From the NCBI RefSeq assembly GCF_017254845.1, contig NZ_JAFKCU010000003.1:686270-750269 (forward strand): 64,000 nucleotides of DNA, written 5' to 3'. The notes beneath the pieces are model-generated. The model was not told the DNA's origin. It was given only the letters and a program-made list of their open reading frames with translations, and ran no database searches. The position numbers were made by a program, and so were the translations under genes. Source of the DNA: Algoriphagus pacificus. GTDB taxonomy: Bacteria > Bacteroidota > Bacteroidia > Cytophagales > Cyclobacteriaceae. Below are positions 35,427-45,129 of this stretch, in pieces (position 1 is the first letter of the stretch; every line of letters begins with the position of its first letter).

Positions 35427-37808
35427 TTAGAAATTGTATTGCAGGCTTAACTTCGCATTGATTCCTTCCCCTGTTCCAGAAAAAGTCTTTAAAGGAGCTG
35501 CCCATTGTGATCTGGCTGGCAAATAAAACTCATTCAACAAATTATTGATAGCCAAAGAAAGGCCTAGATTTTCTAGCATTTGATAGCCAGCAGACCAATT
35601 TACAAGAGTATATCCTTCTACTGGAAACTGGGTATGTCTATAGGTATAATTTCCTGCTCCATCCAGATATGGATCAAATCGATCTCTATCTCCCAAAGAG
35701 GTCATACGAAGTGAGGTACTGATTTTATCACTATGGTTGTAAGTAATATAGGCTGTCAATTTGGGAGCGTTAATGACATCACCGCCAAGGTAGGTTAAGG
35801 TGCTTCCACTGTCAGTACTTTTGTTGACCCCTTCAACATAAGAATAGCTCATTCCCAAAAGTAGTTTACTGGCAAATGCTCTATAGTCCAATGCAACTTC
35901 AGCCCCATAGATATTCTGTGGCTGTTTTGAGGGAACAAAGGAATTAATGGATTCGTCAAATATCACACCGGTACCCAAATTTGATGTACTATAATATCCC
36001 ACTGCCTCCAGTTTGAAATTATTGAACATGGATGTAAACCCAAATTCAAAATTCTCAGTCACGGCCGGCTCGAGCTGAATATCGTTGATATTGGATGCGG
36101 TAGCAGATCTCAAAACAGAACCTAAATCAGAGATAGAGAAACCCTGGGAATAACTAACATATGGAATAAATTCCTGATGCTTAATAAATCTAAGCCCTGC
36201 GTTAATTGATAGGTTATTAAACCCAATGACTCCTCCTTCAACTGCTACTGAAGGAGTAAAATTACCGTCGCTAAGGGCAGAATATGGAAGGGTATTATAA
36301 TCATCAATATTCAATCGCATATCATCATACCTCATCCCAACTTTAAGCACCCAATTTTGGTCAAATTTGACGGTAGATTGCAAATACGGAGCCCAACTGA
36401 ACATATCAATATTGGGAACCCATAATCTACCATCGAGAAGTCCTTGGTTCGTTTTGTCATTCAATAAATCCAGACCATAAATCAAAGTAATGTTTGTGGA
36501 GCCTTTGGTTGGGATATTGGAGGTGAAATTTGGTCTGATACCGAATTTTTCTGCATTGATCACAGATTGCCCTCCATTCTCGAATTTGTCTGAATAAAAG
36601 AACACATTTTTGGTGTTCTGATAATATAGATCGGTGGCAAAATCGGTGGAACCTCTAAAAATCGAGTAATAGTTATACGTTAACTGTCCATTGATCAATT
36701 TTGAGCCAGTTGGTTCCTCTCCTTCAATGGATCCCTCGACTCCGTATCCTGGAGTTAAGGTATAATCACCATTCTCCTGTACCTCAAAACTCGCTGGAAC
36801 AGGTATAAAAGGAGTGTCCTGACGTGAATTATAAATATTCCCTCCCAAAGTAATTGACTGTTTATTTGATAGCTGATAGTCAATTTTCGCTAATCCGGTT
36901 ACGATTTTGGTATTATCCAATCCATAAGTTGGAAGGATCACATCACCATTTGCATCGTATTTATTTCCAGTTTGTTCAAAACTACCACTTACTAAATAGC
37001 TGAATTTATCCAATTTTCCTTTTAGGGATTGGTAAACCCCATATCCCAATGCATCCTTGGTTCTAGCTAAATTGGACGTGCCCCACAGACTTGTGGTGCC
37101 TTCGATTTTTCCCGAAGCATTCGGACTTTTGGTAATGTAGTTGATAAACCCTCCGTTTCCTCCGTTACCAAAAATTGAAGTAGCTCCTTTGATCACTTCT
37201 ACTCTGCTTATATCCAAAGGACTGACAGATTTGATTCCGAGTTGCCCATTTCTCAAAGGTGAAGATTGAGGAATCCCATCGACCATTACCAAGAGGGAAC
37301 GGCCTCTCAATGTTTGTCCCCAATTGGAAAAAGTACCTGTGGAAACACCCAAACCTGGAACTGCAAATTCCAGAATTTCACTGATATTACTTGTAGATTG
37401 ACTCAGGTCTTCCAACTGTTTTTCATTCACAACAGTAACGGAAGCGGGGATTTCCGAAAGAAATTCTGAATGCCTGCTCGCAGACACGACTATTTCATTT
37501 AGGTTGGCTTGATCTTCCTTAAGAACCTGAAACCATTCTAACTTTCCTTCACCATCAACTGTAATTTCCACTACTTCTGTCAAATAACCGATCATACTGA
37601 AAGAAACCTTGTACGGTCCTTTGTCCAATCCGGCAATTTCAAATTTACCAGTATGATCCGAGACTGCTCCTTTTTGCAAAGATTGGACATAAACACTAAC
37701 TCCAATAAGTGGCTGGTCCTTTTGATCGGTGACTTTTCCAGTTAAGGAAGATTGTGAGAATGCGCTAATTGAGAATAATATCGCAACTATTGTTAAACAA
37801 TATTTCAT
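35427..37808 (-). CDS. TonB-dependent siderophore-type receptor
   Basis: The 793-residue protein starts with a signal peptide (MKYCLTIVAILFSISAFSQ). A CarboxypepD_reg-like domain (KDQPLIGVSVYVQSLQKG), a plug (GIPQSSPLRNGQLG; VIKGATSIFGNGGNGGFIN) and a barrel ending NAKLSLQYNF follow. It is of the FecA/FhuA-like siderophore class. The PepSY gene downstream and the divergently spaced AraC regulator upstream support ferric-siderophore uptake. A good promoter lies at 37838-37868. Confidence 0.92.
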   Translation of the reverse strand: MKYCLTIVAILFSISAFSQSSLTGKVTDQKDQPLIGVSVYVQSLQKGAVSDHTGKFEIAGLDKGPYKVSFSMIGYLTEVVEITVDGEGKLEWFQVLKEDQANLNEIVVSASRHSEFLSEIPASVTVVNEKQLEDLSQSTSNISEILEFAVPGLGVSTGTFSNWGQTLRGRSLLVMVDGIPQSSPLRNGQLGIKSVSPLDISRVEVIKGATSIFGNGGNGGFINYITKSPNASGKIEGTTSLWGTSNLARTKDALGYGVYQSLKGKLDKFSYLVSGSFEQTGNKYDANGDVILPTYGLDNTKIVTGLAKIDYQLSNKQSITLGGNIYNSRQDTPFIPVPASFEVQENGDYTLTPGYGVEGSIEGEEPTGSKLINGQLTYNYYSIFRGSTDFATDLYYQNTKNVFFYSDKFENGGQSVINAEKFGIRPNFTSNIPTKGSTNITLIYGLDLLNDKTNQGLLDGRLWVPNIDMFSWAPYLQSTVKFDQNWVLKVGMRYDDMRLNIDDYNTLPYSALSDGNFTPSVAVEGGVIGFNNLSINAGLRFIKHQEFIPYVSYSQGFSISDLGSVLRSATASNINDIQLEPAVTENFEFGFTSMFNNFKLEAVGYYSTSNLGTGVIFDESINSFVPSKQPQNIYGAEVALDYRAFASKLLLGMSYSYVEGVNKSTDSGSTLTYLGGDVINAPKLTAYITYNHSDKISTSLRMTSLGDRDRFDPYLDGAGNYTYRHTQFPVEGYTLVNWSAGYQMLENLGLSLAINNLLNEFYLPARSQWAAPLKTFSGTGEGINAKLSLQYNF

Positions 37809-37837
37809 TTTTATTTAGATTAATTACAAATACTACG

Positions 37838-37868
37838 CAAATCTAGCCTTGAGAAGGAAATTAACAAA
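37838..37868 (-). promoter_or_regulatory. Promoter of the siderophore receptor gene
   Basis: On the minus strand TTTG (37868-37865) and TAGATTTG (37845-37838) are 19 bp apart, matching the Bacteroidota -33/-7 consensus, 30 bp before the start codon. Confidence 0.6.
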
Positions 37869-37962
37869 CATTAATTTAGATTAAGTTTAAACAAAGCGCA
37901 TAAATAACTATGAATCAATATTTTGAAATTTCCATAGAAATTAAAAGTTGGTAAATTTTAAA

Positions 37963-38862
37963 TCAATTGAGATTTTGATATTCCTGCGGAGTTTTACCGG
38001 TATATCTTTTAAACAACCTTGAAAAATGTTGCGGGTGTTTGAATCCGATTTGATAGGCCACGTCACTTACTGAATTCGAGTTATCCAGAAGCAAATCTTT
38101 TGAAATCTCAATGATTCGATCTTGAATGAATTCACGTGCGGACTTACCTGTTTGCTTTTTGATTAAATCCCCAAAATAATTGGATGACAGATGTAATTCA
38201 TTGGCGAAAAATCCGACAGTAGGCAACCCGTCTTTTTCAACCGAATCAGAGTGATAATAATCAAAAAGACTTTTTTCGAATTTTTCAAGAATCCCAATTG
38301 AAACATGTTCCCTGGTTATGAATTGTCTTTCATAAAACCTGCTGGAATAATTCAACAGCAATTCAACATTATTAGCAACAAGTTTCTTACTATGAGTGTC
38401 AATGTTTTGGGACAACTCATTCAGAATATTTCGAAAGCAGGTAAAAATAACTTCACTTTCCATCTCCGAAAGATGAAGTGCTTCATTTACCTGATAGGAA
38501 AAGAAGCCATATCCAGAAATCTGTTTGTTAAGTGAAGTACCTAATAGAAAATCAGGGTGAAAAGCCAAAGCCCACCCGTTGGGTTGATACAATCCATCCT
38601 CCTCAATCCCCATTATCTGACCTGGGGAAATAAACATCATGGTTCCATCCTGATAATCGTAATGCTGCCTTCCATATTTGACTTCACTACACTTTTTGTC
38701 CTTGTAAAAAATAATGTATAATTCAGAGAGCCATTGAGTTGGTTTAAGCAAAGAAGATTTGGATTGATCCAATACCGTAATTAGAGGATGCAATGTTTTT
38801 TGACCTCTTTCCTCATTGAATTGGCTTACCGTTCTTAACCTGACATTTTCTTGCTTTTCCAT
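37963..38862 (-). CDS. AraC-family transcriptional regulator
   Basis: The 299-residue protein has an N-terminal cupin-like sensor (residues 20-160) and a C-terminal double HTH: LPTVGFFANELHLSSNYFGDLIKKQTG, then SVSDVAYQIGFKHPQHFSRLFKRYTGKTPQEY. I use the ATG at 38862, which follows a purine-rich stretch and lies 22 bp after the metallo-hydrolase stop; the longer frame to 38934 would overlap that gene. It probably controls the siderophore receptor and PepSY genes just downstream. Its co-transcription with the hydrolase genes upstream suggests one regulon. Confidence 0.88.
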   Translation of the reverse strand: MEKQENVRLRTVSQFNEERGQKTLHPLITVLDQSKSSLLKPTQWLSELYIIFYKDKKCSEVKYGRQHYDYQDGTMMFISPGQIMGIEEDGLYQPNGWALAFHPDFLLGTSLNKQISGYGFFSYQVNEALHLSEMESEVIFTCFRNILNELSQNIDTHSKKLVANNVELLLNYSSRFYERQFITREHVSIGILEKFEKSLFDYYHSDSVEKDGLPTVGFFANELHLSSNYFGDLIKKQTGKSAREFIQDRIIEISKDLLLDNSNSVSDVAYQIGFKHPQHFSRLFKRYTGKTPQEYQNLN

Positions 38863-38884
38863 GGCTTCACCTTCTTTTTTTAAA

Positions 38885-40078
38885 TTAATGAATTCTTTTG
38901 AGTACAAATGGTTCACCTGGAGCCAACACCACAATTCGATTGGGATTCACAATAGCCTTTTTTAGTTTTTCCGGATCACCATTAAAAGGTGAAAAGTCAG
39001 GAGCATCAATCGTCCCCCAATGATGTAAAATAAGAGGAGTTTCAGGATAAGCATTAGCCAATTTCACAGCTCCCTCAAATGTAAAATGCCATTCACTATC
39101 AGAAAAATCAAAAAGAATAGCGTCGGGAGTATCCATAGCTAAATGCTCCTCAAGTAATCTTGAATCTCCTGGCATCCATATAGTCCCATCCTTGGTCTTT
39201 ATCCAAAAACCTGCTGAATCCTCTTTCTTGAAAATTCTATCAGAAGCCCCTTCCACATAATTCTGCCAATCATGATCTGCAGGAGTCAATTTTACTTCAA
39301 CGTCATTGATTTGAAACTCTTCGCCAATCTGGTGCCCCTCTGAGCCAAACCCTAAATTATTCATTAAAGAATCAACGTATACTGTTGAATGGAAAATCTT
39401 GGTTTTAGGATTTAATACATTCAAAGTAGGAATGCTGAAATGGTCATTGTCCGAATGGGTAATTAATACAGCATCCAAGGACGGCACATTTTGTGGAGAT
39501 ATCGGAATATCAATCATAATTGGCATATCAAATCCCTGCATCAATGGATCAATCATAAAGGTTGTTCCTCGACTATTGATTAAGAACCCAGCATTACCAA
39601 GCCACCTAATCACCGTCAGGTCAGTGGCTTTAAAAGCTTCCTTTCCAAAAGGAATCGAAGCAGCAGGACGGGCCTGAATATTTTTTTTGCCTACCAAACC
39701 AAGTTGGAGTTTCGAAGCCAGGGAAAAAGGAACTACCTCATTACTCTGTATGTCTAAAATCATCCCTTCAGCAATTTCCATGAACCTAAGGTAATGTGAA
39801 GAAGTTTGATGGGACGCATGGGCATCTTTGGAAGTAAAAGTCTCTATAACCGTAATTTTTGTTGAATCGATCTGATCCTGCACAACATAAATTTCCAAAA
39901 CTCCCGGTTCTTTTTCGATAGCAGTATTGATATCCTCAAGTAATTCCTGTTTGAATTTCGATAAGTCACCAGCATCAACCTTTAGGTTAATAATCCTCAT
40001 AAAAACTGGAATCTCTTGGGAAAGCCCTGTTGAAACGACTCCCAAATTCAATAGTAAAACGATCACAAACTTACTCAT
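38885..40078 (-). CDS. Exported monooxygenase-like domain fused to a metallo-beta-lactamase-fold hydrolase
   Basis: The 397-residue protein has a signal peptide (to about LSQ, residue 21). Next is an antibiotic-biosynthesis-monooxygenase (ABM) ferredoxin-like domain (residues 25-110; IEKEPGVLEIYVV, SHYLRFME). From about 155 an UlaG-like metallo-hydrolase has THSDNDHFS (the HxDxDH variant of HxHxDH), ADHDW, MPGDSR and LILHHWG. The metal ligands look complete apart from the His-to-Asp change in the first motif. The neighbouring gene encodes a second ABM domain. The substrate is unknown; removal of a reactive quinone or oxidised siderophore-like compound is only a guess. Confidence 0.8.
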   Translation of the reverse strand: MSKFVIVLLLNLGVVSTGLSQEIPVFMRIINLKVDAGDLSKFKQELLEDINTAIEKEPGVLEIYVVQDQIDSTKITVIETFTSKDAHASHQTSSHYLRFMEIAEGMILDIQSNEVVPFSLASKLQLGLVGKKNIQARPAASIPFGKEAFKATDLTVIRWLGNAGFLINSRGTTFMIDPLMQGFDMPIMIDIPISPQNVPSLDAVLITHSDNDHFSIPTLNVLNPKTKIFHSTVYVDSLMNNLGFGSEGHQIGEEFQINDVEVKLTPADHDWQNYVEGASDRIFKKEDSAGFWIKTKDGTIWMPGDSRLLEEHLAMDTPDAILFDFSDSEWHFTFEGAVKLANAYPETPLILHHWGTIDAPDFSPFNGDPEKLKKAIVNPNRIVVLAPGEPFVLKRIH

Positions 40079-40084
40079 CTATTA

Positions 40085-40546
40085 TTATTTCAATTTTTGA
40101 AAAATAAGAGACATCGCCGATGGATCTATCACATTCATATCGACAAGCTTCAGCTCTTTCACCATATGTAAAGTGCTTTTTTTGTAATACTGAAAATGCT
40201 CGGAAGCAATATGAGATTGATAGGCTTCTTGATTTTGGTAGAATTCCAGAATCCTGATTTGAGTTGGGTTTTCTTTTTGGACTAATGGAAATATTGAAAT
40301 TACTCCAGGCTCATTATTTACCGATGCATTGGATTCTTCTTTTAAGATCGAGATATATTCGTCAAGGAATTCAGGGAAAATTTCAATCTCTGAAATCCGT
40401 ATCAAATGTTTTTCAGCTGGATGAGGGCTATTAAAGGTGGAGTCTATATTCGACTTCTCCTCAGGTATTTGGTCTACGTTATCTTGTGAGTAAACCGCAA
40501 CGTGCTGGACCATAAGCATAAATATCAGAAGTGAGAAAACTTTCAT
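40085..40546 (-). CDS. Exported antibiotic-biosynthesis-monooxygenase (ABM)-domain protein
   Basis: The 153-residue protein has a signal peptide (MKVFSLLIFMLMVQHVAVYSQ) and one ABM domain: LIRISEIEIFPEFLDEYISILKE, VNNEPGVISIFPL, SHIASEHFQYY. ABM proteins form dimers and often act on quinones or small aromatic compounds without cofactor. Its domain closely parallels the N-terminal domain of the next gene (6 bp away), pointing to duplication. Both are exported, which is unusual for this fold. Confidence 0.75.
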   Translation of the reverse strand: MKVFSLLIFMLMVQHVAVYSQDNVDQIPEEKSNIDSTFNSPHPAEKHLIRISEIEIFPEFLDEYISILKEESNASVNNEPGVISIFPLVQKENPTQIRILEFYQNQEAYQSHIASEHFQYYKKSTLHMVKELKLVDMNVIDPSAMSLIFQKLK

Positions 40547-40713
40547 GGTTTATAAATCAATATAATCTTTCACAAATCTCTGATAATCAAACCTAATTCA
40601 ACCAACCCAAATTACAGGATTTCAAACCCGAAAGACTGATTTTTCGGTAAAAAAAAATTGAGGGAAATTAGGATCTCCCTCTAGTCTAGATTTTATCAAA
40701 AAGAAATCAGCTT

Positions 40714-41261
40714 TTATTTCTTTAACTTTTCCGCAACCGAATCATAGTATTCTTGAGAAAGAACCTCGGTCCAAGTAGTGGAAGTATTTCCTCCATATAA
40801 AGCTAGATATGTAACATCACTATCTGCATTGGATCTTTACGAACTCTGTAACCTCCAATGGTTTCCAAATCAATCCTTCTATTCATCAGAATTTGATGCC
40901 AGAAGAATATACGCTATCGAACAATGGGCTCACTGTAACTTTTGTAGAGATCCACCATCATACGGGAAGCCCATGTTCCCCTAGGGCCAGGCCTTCTTCC
41001 ATCAGTCTGCAATCCGAGCTGGCCACGTATGGATGACTTGACGGAATCCCTGTCGAATATTTCCCCTTCGATTTTTTAGGTATCCAAAGCTTCATTACTC
41101 AACAAAGTGACCCGCAATTCATCCATATCATCAGAAGACATACCACTAAACGAACCTAAAATCAATCCTGTATTTCGATGAAATTCACGTTCCAAATGTG
41201 TGAATGCGGCTACGTCAAATGTAAAGTTTGGCCAATCCGGCCTCTCCCAAATCCATTTCAT
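40714..41261 (-). pseudogene. Fic-family (DUF4172) pseudogene with unassigned tail
   Basis: The minus strand from 41261 reads the DUF4172 N-terminus (MKWIWERPDWPNFTFDV) to ALDT and then a stop at the codon after. It continues in frame with KIEGEIFDRDSVKSSIRGQLGL, MMVDLYKSYSEPI, then a stop, and after a frame change IDLETIGGYRVRKDPMQIV near 40840. The catalytic Fic motif is missing. The last part (40714-40830; YLALYGGNTSTTW...EYYDSVAEKLKK) looks like the tail of another, unrecognised protein. At least three disabling changes are visible. Confidence 0.75.
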
Positions 41262-41380
41262 GAGCTATTGAAATTATTTCTATAGCTCAATAATACGAGG
41301 AGTATGAGTTATTGAATTGCTTTCTATCTCTCACAATTAAATTAAGAAAGAAGTACATGGAAATCTTATTGGAACACCTA

Positions 41381-41953
41381 CTAATTTGTTATTGGAAAAA
41401 CAGGTCCTGAAAAGTAAAACAAATAGTCGATTTCAGTTTCGACATATTCTTCTGTAAAAAAGTCATACACCTGTTGGCGAGTCTCCATCCGGATGGATTT
41501 ATCCTCAGGAAAATAGTCCAAGCTTAATACTTCGAATTGACTAAGGAAACTTTTTGGGTTTGTTGAATAAGCTCCTTCGCCCCCGTAAAACATTAATTCC
41601 AAATCGCCATTTTCTTTCTGATTCACAATCCTACGCGAAAAACCACATCCCTTAATAATTTCCCACTCCTCTGTTTTTGGGTTGAACCAATCCCAAAACA
41701 TGAATGTATCAAAATCCATAATTGGAGTTTGTTTATTCAGACGCCATTCTATTGAAAATTCTCCTGGTCCACACATTAAAAAACTAGCAGCATGCTCGGT
41801 AATTTGCTCACCTGTATCGCTGAAATCTACTGGAATAGAAGAAACCATTGATTCTACAGTATATATGCCATACGGATCCATGAGGGGTTTTTCTAGTTCC
41901 ATACTACATCCAATCAAGGAGAATAAACCAAAAAGAAATGTAATTTTTCTCAT
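41381..41953 (-). CDS. Predicted lipoprotein of unknown function
   Basis: The 190-residue protein has a lipoprotein signal MRKITFLFGLFSLIGC, with the lipidated Cys at residue 16. A beta-rich body ends in YFSGPVF. I use the ATG at 41953 because it places the signal peptide at the N-terminus; the longer frame to 42016 does not. No family is recognised. It stands alone between two Fic-type relics. Confidence 0.6.
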   Translation of the reverse strand: MRKITFLFGLFSLIGCSMELEKPLMDPYGIYTVESMVSSIPVDFSDTGEQITEHAASFLMCGPGEFSIEWRLNKQTPIMDFDTFMFWDWFNPKTEEWEIIKGCGFSRRIVNQKENGDLELMFYGGEGAYSTNPKSFLSQFEVLSLDYFPEDKSIRMETRQQVYDFFTEEYVETEIDYLFYFSGPVFPITN

Positions 41954-42103
41954 AGATAAATTTAAAAAATTAATTTCACTTTTATCATTATCGGAAATCA
42001 TGCAAGTAAGGATCATTTTAAGGTAAAATTGAACTTAAAAACGGATTAAATCAGAACCAGATTTAATGAGCATTCCGAATTGATTGTAGGGTAAAATTTT
42101 ATA

Positions 42104-42863
42104 ATTGAAAACCATATCGAAATATATCAGGGAATTGATTGCAAAACTCAAATTGAAGAAAAGTTTGAAAAAGAAACAGTATGGTTTTCTTAGGAGCAAT
42201 TTGTAGAACTTTTTCAAAGAGACCAATCGGTTATATCTTGGCAGCTTAAGAAAATATTTAAAGAAGGTGAGTTGGATGAAAAAAGCAAAATGCAAAAAAT
42301 GCATATTGCTTCTTCAGACAAACCTGTAGCATTTTTTAATCTAGCGATAATCCTATCAGTGGGTTACAGAGTCAAATCTCATAAGGGTACACAATTCCGC
42401 CAATGGGCAACCGGATTAACAAAAAGGCAGGTAATATTTCCCGAATTGAAGTACTATCAAGAAGTGATTCAGGCTATGATATCTTATTTTGAATCCGGGG
42501 TATTTGGAAAGAAAACGATGGAAGTTTTGAAAGCGAAGTTTCACAGATCAGCAAAGGCTAGGGTGAGAAGGACTTCTATCCTACCTTTGAGGAAAAAGCG
42601 GCCACACTCCTATATTTAATTGTAAAGAATCATGCATTTGTTGATGGAAACAAACGAATTGCTGCTGCCTGTTTTCTACTCTTTTTACAATCCAATGAAT
42701 TGCTGAATGACAAGAAAGGAATTTCAATAATCAGCAATGATGGGTTTGCAAGCTTGAGATTATTCATCGCTTCCAGTAAACCTGAAAGCCTGTCCCTGCG
42801 AATGTCGGGAAAATGGAAACGGTAAAGAAATTGGTGATTAGTGTTTTAAATAGAAATAATTAG
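42104..42863 (+). pseudogene. RhuM-Fic/Doc fusion pseudogene
   Basis: The frame reads HIEIYQGIDCKTQIEEKFEKETVWFS, then an in-frame TAG. It resumes EQFVELFQRDQSVISWQLKKIFKEGELDEKS and ILSVGYRVKSHKGTQFRQWA, all typical of RhuM. A frameshift near 42550 is followed by the Fic/Doc core HAFVDGNKRIAAACFLLF, which matches HxFxDGNKRxxA. Near the C-terminus a short repeat insertion (42787-42810) breaks the frame again before METVKKLVISVLNRNN and the stop. It was once a full toxin-like RhuM-Fic protein. Confidence 0.8.
42787..42810. repeat. Short inserted repeat (AGCCTGTCCC family), copy 1
   Basis: About 24 bp beginning AGCCTGTCCC and ending TCGGGA interrupt the RhuM-Fic reading frame between SSKPE and METVKKL. 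A second insertion with the same start and a GCGAA core is at 45243-45272. Both lie in genes that are otherwise readable on either side. Confidence 0.5.
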
Positions 42864-42915
42864 AATCAATCAGTAAACTATGAACCCATGGTTTAAAAAG
42901 AAAAAAATTTATCTA

Positions 42916-42938
42916 ATGGGGAGCTCAAAGCTCCCCAT
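42916..42938 (-). terminator. Hairpin at the end of the first RadC-like gene
   Basis: ATGGGGAGCT (42916-42925) and AGCTCCCCAT (42929-42938) form a perfect 10-bp stem with a CAA loop, enclosing the stop codon of the minus-strand gene. The following T-rich tract is interrupted, so termination strength is uncertain. Confidence 0.6.
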
Positions 42939-43395
42939 CGTCTGCGAAAGAGAAATATCCTTCGGAAGTAACGATTACATGATCCAGTACAGGAAGATCG
43001 AGTGCCTTGCCAACTTCCACTAATCTTCTGGTCAATCTTTTATCCTGTTCTGAAGGCATCAGATTACCGGAAGGATGGTTATGGCTGACAATGATCGATT
43101 GGGCACAGGCTTTTAGTGCAGTGGCAAAAACCAGTTTACAATCTACTACGGTACCGGTAGTTCCTCCCTTTGAAAGGGTACAGACTCCCAATACCCTATT
43201 GGCACGGTTCAGAAGCATCACTTTGAAGTGCTCGACAAAGTCCAAGCTTCCTTTATCCCAGGATTCAACCAAGACTTCATACACCTGTCTGGAACAGGCC
43301 ACCTTGGGTTTTTGACTTGCTTTAACCGTGTTACTGTAGCTCAACTGTATTTCAGCTACGATACCTAAATCAATTTTTCTTTCGGAAGTCTCCAT
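42925..43395 (-). CDS. RadC-like JAB/MPN-domain protein, copy 1
   Basis: The 156-residue protein is the RadC (UPF0758) MPN domain without the N-terminal HhH region. The JAMM-type metal site is SHNHPSGNLMPSEQD. Short RadC proteins of this type are carried by mobile elements; the predicted metalloprotease/nuclease activity is unproven. A near-identical copy lies at 54531-55001, and about 640 bp including the upstream region are duplicated. The two copies flank the RHS toxin locus. Confidence 0.85.
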   Translation of the reverse strand: METSERKIDLGIVAEIQLSYSNTVKASQKPKVACSRQVYEVLVESWDKGSLDFVEHFKVMLLNRANRVLGVCTLSKGGTTGTVVDCKLVFATALKACAQSIIVSHNHPSGNLMPSEQDKRLTRRLVEVGKALDLPVLDHVIVTSEGYFSFADDGEL

Positions 43396-43577
43396 AATCT
43401 TTTTCGTTTTTGTGGAACAATGAATTATGAAGCATCCCCAGATCTAGGGCGACAAAGACCTGAAGGAAAAGGAATAAAAAGTGAAGCGAAGCAAACGGCT
43501 TTATGCCGGAAGCTTCAGGTTGCTCAGAGCCCTCGATCTAATTTTCTGAGGAATTCAAAGGACCAGAAAAGGAATAA
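42940..43577. repeat. Direct repeat, left copy (RadC gene plus leader)
   Basis: This segment matches 54546-55182 at high identity in the same orientation, including about 180 bp upstream of the RadC-like start codon. The leader holds an inverted repeat ACCTGAAG (43458-43465) / CTTCAGGT (43513-43520) enclosing a CGGC-TTTAT-GCCG hairpin (43496-43508). Confidence 0.85.
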
Positions 43578-43981
43578 CCCAGAATTAGAATTTTCTTGTA
43601 ATAAATTTGAACTGGGTAGAACAAGATTGAACACTTGTTTATAGTGTTTTATTGAAGGAAAACCAAACAAGAAAAGTAAAGGTTTATTTTGAATTAATTT
43701 CAATAGTTTCGAGGAATTTAAAATTCATTCATATTTGCCCTTAGGGGCCAATTAAACATCTATGGTGTTTAAAATTTTTGATGGGATTTTTATATCCTTA
43801 AAATGAAAAAAACTGCGGAAACCGCAGTATTTTAAACAACCCAACTTCTTTAATTATGTTTCATTCATCACTTGAAGTTGCCCCAACTGGATTAACTATA
43901 TTTTAAGATAATTTAGATCCATTCAAAATGTTAATCATGAATTGTTGTTGATTTGTGTACCCATTAATAATCTTTATCAGA
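43578..43981. other. Gene-free interval with terminator
   Basis: About 400 bp of AT-rich sequence between the left RadC repeat and the displaced toxin-tip locus. The only clear structure is the terminator at 43812-43828. Confidence 0.4.
43812..43828 (-). terminator. Terminator of the displaced RHS tip/immunity unit
   Basis: ACTGCGG (43812-43818) and CCGCAGT (43822-43828) pair with a 3-nt loop. On the minus strand a seven-T run follows. It lies about 150 bp beyond the 43982-44398 stop. Confidence 0.75.
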
Positions 43982-44398
43982 TCAAAAAATATTCTCGTAC
44001 TTCTCCAATACACACTCCTTTCTGTCAAAACAAATTTTTAATAGTTTACCTGTACTCACCTTTACATACAATTGTAGTATTGGAATAGAATCATGAAACA
44101 TATAATCTCCAAAAAACTTTCTATTTGTTAGTAATATTATATTTTCTTTAGAATCAAATGTCCATTGACCTTGCTCAACTATTGGATTTTCAATTTCACT
44201 TCCATAGCAATCATTTAGTATAGAGTAATTTCCATTTTTGTTCAATACCAAAAGGTCAGGACATTCAATCTCCTCTTTTTTTATTTCCTCTGTCCCTATA
44301 TACAACCAATGGCCTATTAAATCTTTTTTAATATTTTGGGAGCAAGTTCTATTATTAAATAGAAATATCAATAAAATCAAATTAAAACTTATCTTCAT
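43982..44398 (-). CDS. Exported lipocalin-like protein, candidate immunity to the M23 tip
   Basis: The 138-residue protein has a signal peptide (MKISFNLILLIFLFNNRTCS) and a beta-rich body of the lipocalin-like kind (LIGHWLYIGTEE, GQWTFDSKENIILLTN) with four cysteines. It lies 14 bp after the M23-peptidase tip gene on the same strand, the usual place for an immunity gene. A periplasmic protein is what one would expect to block a cell-wall peptidase. The immunity role is inferred from position only. Confidence 0.55.
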   Translation of the reverse strand: MKISFNLILLIFLFNNRTCSQNIKKDLIGHWLYIGTEEIKKEEIECPDLLVLNKNGNYSILNDCYGSEIENPIVEQGQWTFDSKENIILLTNRKFFGDYMFHDSIPILQLYVKVSTGKLLKICFDRKECVLEKYENIF

Positions 44399-44412
44399 AG
44401 TTAAATTATAAA

Positions 44413-45129
44413 TTATCGTCCAAAGAAATATGGAGTTGGATCAACCCAATTCCCTTTTACCATTATCTGTAGATGAATGTGTGGAGTTATACCTTTAGAG
44501 TAACCTAATGTACCTAAATTAGCAGCTGTACCAATTATTGTTTGCCCATCTGTAACATTATATTTTTTCCATGGATTCTCACCGGAAGGAATATTAACAT
44601 ATAATATTCGTACCTTATCAATACCTACGGTCGAGTTAGAAGGTGTGATATCGATCATAGGCGTTCCAGAGGTAGCCCCAGTATAATTCACAGCACTACC
44701 TGTAACCGGGGACACCAAATTTTGCCCCACTGTAGTTAATATATCAATACCCATATGCTTCCTGCCACCTCCATCTCGAGAGGCTCCAAAGTGTCCACTC
44801 CCATAAGCATCCTGCCCTCTTAATGCTCCACCGCTTGGATTTATTAAATCACTTCCATGGTTTTGAGCTCTTTCCTCTAGCATTAAATTTGGTAGAGATC
44901 TTTCTGGAAGGGTCATACTTGAAGCTATATTTTCATTTATCCTCAGACCTGCCTTTTGCCGTATTTCATTATTTACTCTATTTCTTAAATCTTGTTGTTG
45001 TTTTGCTCGTTCGGCATTTCTTCTCTGGATTTCTTTCCCTCCGCCATTTGGGGAAATTGGCATGTTTACGTCTTCAGGGGCTAAATACCCATCAACATTA
45101 ATTCCGCCCATCACTGAATACGCCTCCAT
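44413..45129 (-). CDS. Displaced RHS C-terminal tip with M23 (LytM-like) peptidase domain
   Basis: The 238 residues correspond to the variable tip of an RHS protein: just upstream (45130-45530) is a broken RHS core that runs into it ([27 protein letters not shown]). Residues 1-110 are a charged linker. The rest is an M23 metallopeptidase domain with the zinc motifs HMGIDILT (HxxxD) and HIHLQIMV (HxH). M23 enzymes cut peptidoglycan cross-bridges, fitting an antibacterial toxin. With no intact core or secretion signal it cannot be delivered as it stands. Such orphan tips are known reservoirs for toxin exchange. The ATG at 45129 may not be a true start. Confidence 0.75.
   Translation of the reverse strand: MEAYSVMGGINVDGYLAPEDVNMPISPNGGGKEIQRRNAERAKQQQDLRNRVNNEIRQKAGLRINENIASSMTLPERSLPNLMLEERAQNHGSDLINPSGGALRGQDAYGSGHFGASRDGGGRKHMGIDILTTVGQNLVSPVTGSAVNYTGATSGTPMIDITPSNSTVGIDKVRILYVNIPSGENPWKKYNVTDGQTIIGTAANLGTLGYSKGITPHIHLQIMVKGNWVDPTPYFFGR

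Noticed and set aside
43420-43644. Plus-strand 74-codon frame inside the RadC repeat leader
   Set aside because: The other repeat copy does not keep it intact, and the region behaves as a non-coding leader.
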